From Asanoa ishikariensis (GTDB taxonomy: Bacteria; Actinomycetota; Actinomycetes; Mycobacteriales; Micromonosporaceae), in assembly GCF_900107455.1 (NCBI RefSeq), contig NZ_FNQB01000001.1:1-64000 (forward strand): a stretch of DNA of 64,000 bases, written 5' to 3'. The translations under genes and the position numbers were made by a program. Shown piece after piece: positions 6,908 to 14,355 of the stretch (position 1 is its first letter; every line of letters begins with the position of its first letter). Under the pieces are notes generated by a model that had not been told where the DNA came from, did no database searches, and saw only the letters and a program-made list of their open reading frames with translations.

Positions 6908-8149
6908 TCAGAGGTGTTCGGGCCGGACGCCGAGCCCCACGACCCGCGCGGCCAGGCGCTGCAGCCTAGGCGTGCGGTCGAGCAGGCGCATCGGGCCGGG
7001 GATGTTGACCGGGCCGGTCAGGTGCAGCAACGGATCGACGATGCGCCGTTGCGCGAGACGCTGGCCGGCCTGGGTCACGGCAGTCGGGAAACTCCGCCGG
7101 CGTTGCACCCTCGCGAGGTCGTTGTCGCTGAAGGTGCCCGCGGCGAGCGCCGGGCCGAGTATCCGCGCTGTCGCCACGGCGTCCTGGACGGCCAGGTTGA
7201 TGCCGACCCCACCGATGGGCGACATCGCGTGCGCGGCGTCGCCGATCAGCAGCGCACCGGGCACGGACCAGTCGCGCAGCCGATCCAGCCGCACGGTCAA
7301 CAGCCGCACGTCGTCCCAGCTCGCGACCTCGCCCACCCGGTCGTGCAGATGCGGAGCCCGGGCGGCGATCCGGTCGCGGAAGGCGTCGAGGCCCTTTTCC
7401 CGCACCTCGTCGTAGCCGCCCTTGGCGATCACGTACGCGCACTGGAAGTAGTCGTCCCGGTCGATGCAGAGCATCAGCCCACCGGCGCCGACCCGCATGT
7501 CGAGCCCGACCGGATCGCCGGGCCGCCGGGAGACCCGAAACCAGAGCACGTCCATCGGCGCCCCGAACTCCTGGGACCGCAGGCCGAGCTTGGCGCGGAC
7601 CACGGACCCACGCCCGTCACAGCCGACGGTGAGCCGCGCGCGGACCTCCTGCCTGTCTTCCGTGCGAACGCCGACGACTCGACCGCCGTCGCCCCGGAGC
7701 ACATCGACCACCTCGGTCGACCGCACCAATCTGAAGGTGGGCAGCTTGGCCGCTTCGTCGGCGAGCAGGTCGAGAAAATCCCACTGCGGCAGGAAGAGGA
7801 CGTACGGGTGAGCGCCCGGCAGCCGACTGAAATCAGCGACCCGCACGGTCCCGTCGTCGAAGGTGGCCCGCAGTGCGTCGACCTTGCGCCCAGGGCGCGC
7901 GGCCAGCGCCGCTCCTAGGCCGAGCTCGTCGAGCAGGTTCAGCGTCGACGGATGAACGGTGTCGCCGCGGAAGTCCCGCAGGAAATCGGCGTGCTTCTCC
8001 AGGACGACGACGTCGACACCTTGCCGGGCGAGCAGCAGCCCGAGCACGACCCCGGCAGGCCCGCCACCCACGACACAAACGGTTGCCTCGACGTTGACCC
8101 TCCTCGATGGAAGCCAGCCCCAGGCTATGACCCACCCGGCCCCAAACAC
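6908..8149 (-). CDS. FAD-dependent monooxygenase (PHBH-like), start uncertain
   Basis: Group A flavoprotein hydroxylase, expected to oxidise an aromatic or similar substrate with NAD(P)H and oxygen. The N-terminal Rossmann motif VCVVGGGPAGVVLG, the DG motif TVGCDGRGSVVRA and the GD motif LIGDAAHAMSPIGGVGINLAVQDA are all intact, and the length is normal for the family. The start is a problem: the conserved beta strand begins just after codons reading GTC AAC GTC GAG, preceded by a strong GAGGAGG, and no ATG/GTG/TTG occurs there. The nearest upstream GTG is 8147-8149, which adds about 19 unusual residues. Either that start is used, or the original start was mutated, or a rare start is used. It is convergent with the hydrolase gene. 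Confidence 0.8.
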   Translation of the reverse strand: MFGAGWVIAWGWLPSRRVNVEATVCVVGGGPAGVVLGLLLARQGVDVVVLEKHADFLRDFRGDTVHPSTLNLLDELGLGAALAARPGRKVDALRATFDDGTVRVADFSRLPGAHPYVLFLPQWDFLDLLADEAAKLPTFRLVRSTEVVDVLRGDGGRVVGVRTEDRQEVRARLTVGCDGRGSVVRAKLGLRSQEFGAPMDVLWFRVSRRPGDPVGLDMRVGAGGLMLCIDRDDYFQCAYVIAKGGYDEVREKGLDAFRDRIAARAPHLHDRVGEVASWDDVRLLTVRLDRLRDWSVPGALLIGDAAHAMSPIGGVGINLAVQDAVATARILGPALAAGTFSDNDLARVQRRRSFPTAVTQAGQRLAQRRIVDPLLHLTGPVNIPGPMRLLDRTPRLQRLAARVVGLGVRPEHL

Positions 8150-8207
8150 AACGAACTTGCGGAGAGCCCCGCAGACTCGCGTGATCCACTCGCGATTGGA
8201 TGGCCAC

Positions 8208-8686
8208 ATGATGATTCCGTCGCTCGCGTTCAAGCTGCTCCATCGCATGCGCAGCGTCTACTGGCGGATCGCCAAGCCGACCACCTACGGCGTGAAGGCG
8301 CTGATCATCCACCCAGCCGACACAGACCGAGTCCTCCTCGTCCAACACAGCTACGGCGACACGTCCCTGTGGAGCCTGCCCGGAGGCGGTTACAAACCAG
8401 CCCGAGAGACCCCGGAGGAAGCAGCCAGACGGAGTGCGTCGAAGAGCTACGCATCGAGTTGGACTCGTCGGCCCTTGTTCTGGAGGAACACCTAACCGAC
8501 ACCCACGGCAAACAGGGCCATCTAAAGATCGTCCGCCTGCACGCGACCGCAGAGTCGATCAACCCAAACGGCGAGATCTCCAGAGCCCGCTGGGCGGCCG
8601 CCGACCTCACGGACCTACCGGACAACGCAACGGTCTCCAAGTGGGTGCACTCAGCCCTGAAGCAACATCACCGCGGCCTCAGCTAG
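8208..8686 (+). pseudogene. NUDIX hydrolase, frameshifted in the Nudix box
   Basis: From ATG 8208 the frame encodes TYGVKALIIHP, VLLVQHSYGDTSLWSLPGGG and then the Nudix box GGGYKPARETPEEAARR, after which it runs into non-homologous sequence and a stop at 8495. In the next frame the box continues as ECVEELRIELD and the rest of the domain (EEHLTDTHGK, ISRARWAAADL) runs to the stop at 8684-8686. The joint lies at about 8430-8433, where inserting one G into CGGAG would restore ARRECVEEL. The intact product would be about 159 residues, a normal size. It is either a decayed gene or a sequencing/assembly indel. It is divergent from the FAD monooxygenase gene. Confidence 0.85.
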
Positions 8687-9210
8687 TCGGAAGCCTTGGT
8701 TGGCAGAACCCCTCGGTCACGCAGCCAGGCTTCGAGTTCCTCGGCGGTGCCGCTCAACGGCGGCGCGTCGTCGGTGAAGTACGAGTAGGGCGCGATGGCC
8801 ACGCCCTCAACGATGCGACGCGGATCGTCCTCGGGCGCGGCCGGGTCCAGTCGGTGCGCGGACAGCGACGCCATGGAGAAGATGGTGAAGCCGGCCCGCA
8901 GGTTGAACCCGATGTCGGACGGAGTTCCGGGGTGCCCTTTGGCGGCCAGGTCGGCCGTCACCTCGGCCCTGAATCGGTAGGTCAGCTGCACCCCGTCGAA
9001 GAAGACCTGGTCGTGTTGGCCATAGCCGACTTCGATGAGCTCAACAGCGTCGTCCTGGTCGTACGTCAAGACGAGCGTCGGGTCCACCGAGTCGTAGACG
9101 GCTCTGGTGTGAACGCCGGCGTGAGCTGGCGACCCGAGCCGCCGCTCAACCACCTCGCGCGGGTCACCGATCTTCGCCGCGTCAACGCCGACCCCAGGGA
9201 TGATCTCCAT
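8683..9210 (-). CDS. Hypothetical protein
   Basis: A 175-residue soluble protein of unrecognised family. It begins MEIIPGVGVDAAKIGDPREV, followed by VVERRLGSPAHAG and strand-rich segments (LVLTYDQDDAVELIEVGYG, VFFDGVQLTYRF), and ends in an acidic helix GTAEELEAWLRDRG. ATG 9208-9210 is chosen because the upstream part of the open frame is low-complexity Arg/Gly/Pro and overlaps the neighbouring broken gene. Its stop shares CTAG with the end of the NUDIX pseudogene. No signal peptide or membrane segment is visible. Function unknown. Confidence 0.62.
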   Translation of the reverse strand: MEIIPGVGVDAAKIGDPREVVERRLGSPAHAGVHTRAVYDSVDPTLVLTYDQDDAVELIEVGYGQHDQVFFDGVQLTYRFRAEVTADLAAKGHPGTPSDIGFNLRAGFTIFSMASLSAHRLDPAAPEDDPRRIVEGVAIAPYSYFTDDAPPLSGTAEELEAWLRDRGVLPTKASD

Positions 9211-9278
9211 CCCCCGAGTATCAGTCGACAACTGCCAGCGCAACCCAGTCGTGGCCGCCGTGGAGGATTTCCTCAACG

Positions 9279-9688
9279 CTATTCGCTGGCCGCGTTGACA
9301 CCCAGGAAGTGAGTGAGGTGGGCGGCCAGGCGGGTCATCTCCTCGCCCGCTTCTAACACGAAGACCGCCCTGGCGGACCAGGCCGTGCCCTCCAGGTCGA
9401 GACCCCGTGGCCGAAGGCTGACGCCCAGCGACACATACCCTCGCCCGTCGTGCCGGGCATCGAGTTCGAGGCACGAACCCCGCCCCAACCCCGCCAGTCA
9501 GCCGCGAGCCCCTGAACAAACCCGGACAGCGTCGTAGCCGGATCGGCATAACAGCCATCGATCTTGGCCGCCGTCGAAGCCGTCATCCCCAGCTCATGCA
9601 GCTCAACGGCAACTGCGAAGACGTAGCCATCGCCATAGGGATCCCGCGGCGGATGAACGCTCTCGCTCAAAGGGCCCGCCGCAACCAC
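9279..9688 (-). pseudogene. DUF6228-like gene with internal frameshift
   Basis: The upstream frame (from GTG 9686-9688) encodes DPYGDGYVFAVAVELHELGM, and GFVQGLAADWRGWGG, then leaves the family pattern. The overlapping frame supplies the continuation CLELDARHDGRGYVSLGVSL, and VFVLEAGEEMTRLAAHLTHF, to the stop at 9279. Together they resemble the small DUF6228 immunity-like proteins of actinobacteria (recalled family resemblance). The break is in a G-rich run near 9475-9490. This is the second frameshifted gene within 1.3 kb. It may be true decay or a homopolymer error. Confidence 0.65.
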
Positions 9689-9735
9689 TGGAACGTGGGG
9701 TGTCCGGGGCTCGGCCCCGGAGCCGGAATGCGGAA

Positions 9736-9770
9736 TCGCTCATGTCCGCGGTCTAGGCGGACATGAGCGA
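9736..9770 (-). terminator. Hairpin terminator after tRNA-Gly
   Basis: A perfect 14-bp stem (arms 9736-9749 and 9757-9770, e.g. GCGGACATGAGCGA) with a 7-nt loop, immediately after the CCA end of the minus-strand tRNA. No strong U tract follows, as is common in actinobacterial terminators. Confidence 0.75.
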
Positions 9771-9844
9771 TGGAGCGGGTGACGGGAATCGAACCCGCAC
9801 TGTCAGCTTGGGAAGCTGATGTTCTGCCATTGAACTACACCCGC
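9771..9844 (-). tRNA. tRNA-Gly (anticodon CCC)
   Basis: Read on the minus strand the gene begins GCGGGTGTAGTTCAATGGCA. The acceptor stem GCGGGTG pairs with CACCCGC, the anticodon stem-loop CAGCTTCCCAAGCTG presents CCC, and the T arm GCGGGTTCGATTCCCGT is canonical. The discriminator is T, and CCA is encoded (9771-9773 on the plus strand reads TGG). A TAGAGT -10-like box lies 12 nt before the 5' end. Confidence 0.95.
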
Positions 9845-10000
9845 GAGCCAGGCCACTCTACCCAACGTGCGCAGGTTGCGCACCAACCCCCTCGGTGAGG
9901 GGCGTGGCAAGGGCCGGGGCGAGGGTTTCGGCCGTTCCTTCACATCATGCTCATCAGTAACGTCCTTCACATCTGTTCCACGGGGAGGAAGAGGTGAGCA

Positions 10001-10972
10001 ATGACGCTTCAGGGAACACGTTGGGCGTGGCGGGCGGCTACGACCGCGGGTGCCGCGCTCGCGCTCGTGCTCAGCGCCGGCGCTTCCGGGGTCGCCAGCG
10101 CTAAGAGCGCCGCGCCGGCGGGCGACGTCTGTGTCGCCGGGCAGGGCAGCAGCAGCGGCAGCAACCTCAAGGTGCGCAAGGGCGCGCAGCGGCACGACCC
10201 CAACGACCTGTCGGCGGCCGAGGTCGCCGCAGCAGAGGTCGAGTTCGACGCGGCCGCCGCGGCGCGCAGTGGTGGGGTTGCCGACGAGCGGGCTAAGAAG
10301 GTCACCGTCCCGGTTGTCGTCCATGTCGTGTCCGCCGACGGCACGCGGGCGACCGGCAACATCCCCCGGTCGATGATCGACGCTCAGATGAACGTGCTCA
10401 ACCTTGCCTACGGTGGCTACACCGGCGGCGCGGCCTCGTCCTTCGCGTTCAAGCTGAAGAAGGTCAACCGGGTGGTCAACCCCGCCTGGTCGCCGATCCT
10501 CGCGGAGACTCCCGCCGAGGTGCAGATGAAGAAGAAGCTGCGTGAGGGCGGGCCGGAGACGCTCAACATCTACATCGGGATCGTCGACCCCGGGCTGCTC
10601 GGCTGGGCGACCTATCCCGAGCGGAAGATCACGAAGTATGACGGTGCCGTGATTCTGTCCGAGTCGCTGCCCGGTGGGACCGCCGTGCCCTACAACGAGG
10701 GTGACACCGCCACCCACGAGGTCGGGCACTGGCTGAACCTCATGCACACGTTCGAGAACGGGTGTGAGGGCAAGGGCGACCACGTCGCGGACACTCCGGC
10801 CGAGGCCGACGCTCAGTTTGAGTGCCCGATCGGCGCCGACACCTGTGCGGCACCGGGGCTGGACCCGATCCACAACTTCATGGACTACACCGACGACGTC
10901 TGCATGTATCAGTTCACCGCGGGCCAGGTGAAGCGCATGAACCGCGCCTGGAACGCCTTCCGCGCACCATAA
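10001..10972 (+). CDS. Secreted M43-type zinc metalloprotease
   Basis: A 323-residue exported protease. The N terminus (TLQGTRWAWRAATTAGAA, LALVLSAGASGVASA) is a signal peptide with a long hydrophobic core, followed by a spacer region and a catalytic domain. The zinc site HEVGHWLNLMH (HExxHxxxxxH, near residue 240) and the Met-turn NFMDYTDDVCMYQFT are the hallmarks of the M43/pappalysin (cytophagalysin) group. Several Cys (NGCEGK, FECPIGADTCAAPG) are placed as in that family's disulfides. GAGG lies upstream of ATG 10001. It is a stand-alone gene between tRNA-Gly and a strong bidirectional terminator. It probably acts outside the cell on proteins; the substrate is unknown. Confidence 0.9.
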   Translation: MTLQGTRWAWRAATTAGAALALVLSAGASGVASAKSAAPAGDVCVAGQGSSSGSNLKVRKGAQRHDPNDLSAAEVAAAEVEFDAAAAARSGGVADERAKKVTVPVVVHVVSADGTRATGNIPRSMIDAQMNVLNLAYGGYTGGAASSFAFKLKKVNRVVNPAWSPILAETPAEVQMKKKLREGGPETLNIYIGIVDPGLLGWATYPERKITKYDGAVILSESLPGGTAVPYNEGDTATHEVGHWLNLMHTFENGCEGKGDHVADTPAEADAQFECPIGADTCAAPGLDPIHNFMDYTDDVCMYQFTAGQVKRMNRAWNAFRAP

Positions 10973-10990
10973 GGCGTAAGGAACGAGACC

Positions 10991-11027
10991 GCCGCCGGCG
11001 CCGCGAAAGATGAGCGGCGCCGGCGGC
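10991..11027. terminator. Bidirectional hairpin terminator
   Basis: GCCGCCGGCGCCGC (10991-11004) and GCGGCGCCGGCGGC (11014-11027) form a perfect 14-bp stem with a 9-nt loop between the convergent metalloprotease and PPOX genes; it can serve both. Confidence 0.8.
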
Positions 11028-11030
11028 GTC

Positions 11031-11558
11031 TTAGTTGACCGCTTCGGCGAGCGCCAGGGCGGGTGTGCGCAGCGCCGGCCTCGCACCGGAGCGGCGCGGG
11101 GATGATCGTCGACGCTGGCCCGACGGGTCGAGCCAGATGCGCACCTCAGGAGCCGTGCCGCGCTGGGACAGCATCGCCGCCTCGACGGTGAGCTCGAAGA
11201 GCCGCCAGTCGACCCGGGGCTCGGCACGTAGGTTGACGGCGATGGCCTGGATCCGACGCGGATCGGTGACCGGCTTGGCCCGCCCGGCGACATAGGCCTC
11301 GTCGTCGCTGTCTTCGGGTGGGAACGAGTGCAGCGCGTAGCGCCCATCGCGCTCGAGGTCGCGCCGTTTGGGTGAGTCGACGACGAAGCAGAAGAGGCCG
11401 TCATCGGTGATCACCGGTGAGACCGGGTGCACCCGTGGACCACCGTCGGCCCGGACGGTCGCCAGGTAGCCCAGGCCGGGCCCGTATTGGTGCAGGAGGG
11501 CGTGGATCGCCCGCGCAAGTCGCGGCTCATCGGACGCGAACTCAGACCAGGAAGCCAT
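11031..11558 (-). CDS. Pyridoxamine 5'-phosphate oxidase-fold protein
   Basis: A 175-residue split-barrel flavin- or F420-binding protein. The start GYLATVRADGGPRVHPVSPV and FCFVVDSPKRRDLERDGRYALH match the PPOX-like pattern of a beta barrel with basic cofactor-binding residues. The C-terminal 25 residues are Arg/Ala-rich and probably disordered. The ATG at 11556-11558 follows a TAGAAT -10 by 7 nt (leaderless). It is divergent from dcd, with a shared palindrome between them. The cofactor (FMN, F420 or heme) and substrate cannot be decided from sequence. Confidence 0.78.
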   Translation of the reverse strand: MASWSEFASDEPRLARAIHALLHQYGPGLGYLATVRADGGPRVHPVSPVITDDGLFCFVVDSPKRRDLERDGRYALHSFPPEDSDDEAYVAGRAKPVTDPRRIQAIAVNLRAEPRVDWRLFELTVEAAMLSQRGTAPEVRIWLDPSGQRRRSSPRRSGARPALRTPALALAEAVN

Positions 11559-11570
11559 GGAGTGATTCTA

Positions 11571-11586
11571 TCGTACATACGTACGA
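11571..11586. promoter_or_regulatory. Palindrome shared by PPOX gene and dcd promoters
   Basis: TCGTAC-ATAC-GTACGA is a perfect 6-bp inverted repeat in the 44-bp divergent gap. It abuts the PPOX -10 (TAGAAT, minus 11566-11571) and lies just before the dcd -10 (TAGGGT, 11591-11596). It is an operator candidate with no obvious adjacent regulator gene. Confidence 0.45.
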
Positions 11587-11602
11587 ACCATAGGGTGATT
11601 CA

Positions 11603-12190
11603 ATGCTGCTCTCCGACCGTGACCTGGTCACGGAGATCAAGTCGGGCGCGTTGACGCTGGAGCCGTTCGAGCCCGCGCTGGTGCAACCGTCCAGCATCGA
11701 CGTGCGCCTTGACCGGCTGTTTCGGGTGTTCAACAACCACCTCTACACCCACATCGACCCGGCCACCCAGCAGGACGAGCTGACCTCGCTGGTGGAGGTG
11801 CCGGACGGTCAGCCGTTCGTGTTGCACCCGGGCGAGTTCGTGCTCGCCTCGACCATGGAGGTCATCTCCCTGGGTGACAACCTCGCCGGGCGGCTGGAGG
11901 GCAAGTCGAGCCTCGGCCGGCTGGGCCTGCTCACGCACTCGACCGCGGGCTTCATCGACCCGGGCTTCTCCGGCCACGTCACGCTGGAACTGTCGAACGT
12001 GGCCAACCTGCCGATCATGCTCTGGCCGGGCATGAAGATCGGGCAGCTCTGCATCTTCCGGCTCTCGTCGCCGGCCGAGCACCCCTACGGCGCCGCGGTC
12101 TACGGCTCGCGCTACCAGGGCCAGCGCGGCCCGACGCCCAGCCGGGCCTGGCAGAACTGGCGCACCTGGCCAACCGCGCCAGGCGCGTAA
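11603..12190 (+). CDS. dcd: dCTP deaminase (possibly bifunctional dCTP deaminase/dUTPase)
   Basis: Converts dCTP towards dUTP/dUMP for thymidylate synthesis in the cytosol. The 195-residue product begins [12 protein letters not shown] and has the family motifs [31 protein letters not shown] with the substrate-binding segment, and [19 protein letters not shown] with the catalytic region. It ends in the Arg/Trp-rich tail typical of the dUTPase superfamily's C-terminal arm. Mycobacterial homologues perform both deamination and diphosphate hydrolysis; whether this one does is inferred. The ATG at 11603 follows TAGGGT by 6 nt with no Shine-Dalgarno, so it is probably leaderless. Confidence 0.95.
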   Translation: MLLSDRDLVTEIKSGALTLEPFEPALVQPSSIDVRLDRLFRVFNNHLYTHIDPATQQDELTSLVEVPDGQPFVLHPGEFVLASTMEVISLGDNLAGRLEGKSSLGRLGLLTHSTAGFIDPGFSGHVTLELSNVANLPIMLWPGMKIGQLCIFRLSSPAEHPYGAAVYGSRYQGQRGPTPSRAWQNWRTWPTAPGA

Positions 12191-12203
12191 GCGAGAACAC
12201 GAA

Positions 12204-12229
12204 AGCGGGGGCCCCGAAGGGCCCCCGCT
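12204..12229. terminator. Hairpin terminator between dcd and NlpC/P60 gene
   Basis: AGCGGGGGCCC and GGGCCCCCGCT form a perfect 11-bp stem with a CGAA loop between two convergent genes. It can act in both directions. Confidence 0.8.
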
Positions 12230-12243
12230 CCGAAAGAAAGCCG

Positions 12244-13197
12244 CTAGCGCTTCTTAACCGACCGGTATCCCGTGATCGGCATGTTGCTGACGCTGGACAC
12301 CTGCACCGGCTCGCCGGCCCGTGGCGCGTGCACCATCTTGCCGTTGCCGATGTAGAGCCCGACGTGGCTGATCGGACTGTAGAAGAAGACCAGGTCACCG
12401 GCCCGCGGACTGGATACCGCATAGGTCTCGTCCCACTGGTCACCGGTGTAGTGGGTCAGCGACACACCAGCCTTGCCCCACGCGTAGAGCGTCAGGCCGG
12501 AGCAGTCGAAGGTGCTCGGCCCGTCGGTGTTGAAGACGTAGGGCTTGCCGACCTGCTGACAGGCGGTCCGGACCGCGGTGCCCTCGGCCGTCGTGACAGT
12601 CGTGATCTTCGGGCAGTTGGCCACGTTGACCCGCGTCGGCGGCAGCGAGGCCTCGAGCTTCTTGATGTCCGCGGCGATCGTCTTCTTTCGCGCGGCCAGC
12701 TCGGTGTCGGTCTTCTTGTTCTCGGCGACCAGGGCGTCGAGCTTGACCTTCTCCGCGTTGAACTTGTCGCGGGCGGCCACGACGTCGGCGATCTGCGCCT
12801 GCTCGTGCCGCGCCAGCATGTCGATCATCGCGAGCTGGTCGGTGATGTCGCTGGTGTTGCCGCCGCTCAGCAGCATCGTCAGCTCGCTGCTCGGGCCGGC
12901 TTTGTAATGCTGCGCCGCGATAGCGCCGATTCGATCGAGTGCGATGTCGGCCTGCAGCGACAGCGGGGTGATTTTCTTTTGCAGGTCTTTTGCTTTCCTT
13001 TGGTTTTTCTCAAGTTGCGAGTGAACCTTGTTGTACTGCTCGATGACGGGCTCGAGCTGCCGCCATTTCTTGTCGATTTCGGCCTCGATCTGCTGCGGGC
13101 TCGGCTCGGCAGCAGCGAGACCTGCCGGGAGTACGGCAGCGACCAGGCCGAAGCAGACGGCCAGCAACACGTGGACAAACGGCCGGGACGCGCGCAA
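12244..13197 (-). CDS. Secreted NlpC/P60 peptidoglycan endopeptidase (RipA-like)
   Basis: A 317-residue cell-wall hydrolase that should cleave D-Glu-mDAP-type peptide bonds outside the membrane. Residues 1-30 are a signal peptide (VHVLLAVCFGLVAAVLPAG). Residues 35-190 are a long alpha-helical coiled coil rich in Lys/Glu/Gln that keeps such enzymes autoinhibited or recruits partners. Residues 200-317 are the NlpC/P60 domain with FDCSGLTLYAW (catalytic Cys), ISHVGLYIGNGK (His) and VHAPRAGEPV. The first codon is TTG (13195-13197), supported by GGGAGG 8 nt upstream and by the immediate signal peptide. The closest known relatives are the RipA/DIP1281-type proteins needed for daughter-cell separation. 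Confidence 0.9.
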   Translation of the reverse strand: MRASRPFVHVLLAVCFGLVAAVLPAGLAAAEPSPQQIEAEIDKKWRQLEPVIEQYNKVHSQLEKNQRKAKDLQKKITPLSLQADIALDRIGAIAAQHYKAGPSSELTMLLSGGNTSDITDQLAMIDMLARHEQAQIADVVAARDKFNAEKVKLDALVAENKKTDTELAARKKTIAADIKKLEASLPPTRVNVANCPKITTVTTAEGTAVRTACQQVGKPYVFNTDGPSTFDCSGLTLYAWGKAGVSLTHYTGDQWDETYAVSSPRAGDLVFFYSPISHVGLYIGNGKMVHAPRAGEPVQVSSVSNMPITGYRSVKKR

Positions 13198-13302
13198 GGC
13201 GATTGCCTCCCGTAGTGAGACGAATGGGCGTGGGGGGTACGCCGCCGAGGAAAGACATTAGAGAGAAGCGAAAGCGCCCGCAAGGCCGCATTCGCTGTGC
13301 TG

Positions 13303-14355
13303 TCAGGCGGGTACGGGCGGTGTAACACCAACGCCGGGAAAGCCCGAATTGCCCTGTCCGACAACCGCATTCAATACATCGTCGAGAGTCACTACTCCCA
13401 GCGGCGCCCGACCGTCACTGACCAACACCATGTGCTGTCGCTCACGCCGCATCGACAACAACAGGTCGGCCAGAGAGCGATCCGGCGGTACGACGGTGAG
13501 CCCTCGCACGACCTCCACCGGCACCGGCGCGGTCCGGCTGGCACCCGCGTACCCGAGGATGTCCTTGACGTGCACGAAGCCCAGCACCCGACGCGTGCTG
13601 CGCTGCACGACCGGGAAGCGCGAGCGCCCGGTGTGGGTGGCCAGCACCTCCAGTGACGCCGGCGACACGTCCTCGGCGACCGTGGTGACCGACGACCACG
13701 GCCGCATCGCGTCGGAGGCGGTGCGGTCGTGCAGGGCCAGGGCGCCGGTGATCCGGGCGTGCTCCTCCGAGCCGAGCAACCCCTCCGTGCGCGCCTGCGA
13801 GACCAGTCCGGCGAGCTCCTCGGCGGTGAACACGGTCTTCACCGCGTCGGCCGCCTCGATCCGCCACAGCTTGAGCACGAGCCGGGAGACCCACTTCAGC
13901 GCGACCAGCAGCGGCTTGGTCGCCACGCAGAACGCCAGCATCGCCGGGCCGAGCCAGAGCGCCGAGATCTCGGGTCCGGCGATGGCGATGTTCTTCGGCA
14001 CCATCTCGCCGATGACGGTGTGCAGGTAGACCACGATCATCAGCGCGATGACGAACGCCACCGGGTGCACCGCGGCCTCCGGCAGCCCGACCGCGTGGAT
14101 CGGGCTCTCCAGCAGGTGCGCGATCGCGGGCTCGGCGATCGCACCGAGGCCGAGCGAGCAGATGGTGATGCCGAGCTGCGCGCCGGCGATCATCAGCGGG
14201 ATCTGGTTCATCGCCGAGAGCGCCAGCCGGGCCCGCCGCGACCCGGCGGCCATCGGCTCGATGACGGTCCGGCGCGACGCGATGAGGGCGAACTCGCTGC
14301 CGACGAAGAACGCGTTGCCGAGGATCAGGACGGCCGTGACCAGCAGATTAAGCAT
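13303..14355 (-). CDS. CNNM/HlyC-type membrane protein with CBS pair (second of tandem)
   Basis: A 350-residue member of the CNNM/CorC-like 'hemolysin family'. The N-terminal DUF21 domain (residues 1-150) has about three to four membrane segments and the family signatures FFVGSEFALIASRR, GAQLGITICSLGLGAI and GEMVPKNIAI. A CBS pair follows (MRPWSSVTTVAED, RFPVVQRSTRRVLGFVHVKDIL, MVLVSDGRAPLGVVTLDDVL). The C-terminal CorC/HlyC domain is missing, unlike in its upstream neighbour. Some homologues transport or sense Mg2+; the substrate here is unproven. The ATG overlaps the upstream gene's stop region by 8 bp, so the pair is one operon. Confidence 0.9.
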   Translation of the reverse strand: MLNLLVTAVLILGNAFFVGSEFALIASRRTVIEPMAAGSRRARLALSAMNQIPLMIAGAQLGITICSLGLGAIAEPAIAHLLESPIHAVGLPEAAVHPVAFVIALMIVVYLHTVIGEMVPKNIAIAGPEISALWLGPAMLAFCVATKPLLVALKWVSRLVLKLWRIEAADAVKTVFTAEELAGLVSQARTEGLLGSEEHARITGALALHDRTASDAMRPWSSVTTVAEDVSPASLEVLATHTGRSRFPVVQRSTRRVLGFVHVKDILGYAGASRTAPVPVEVVRGLTVVPPDRSLADLLLSMRRERQHMVLVSDGRAPLGVVTLDDVLNAVVGQGNSGFPGVGVTPPVPA

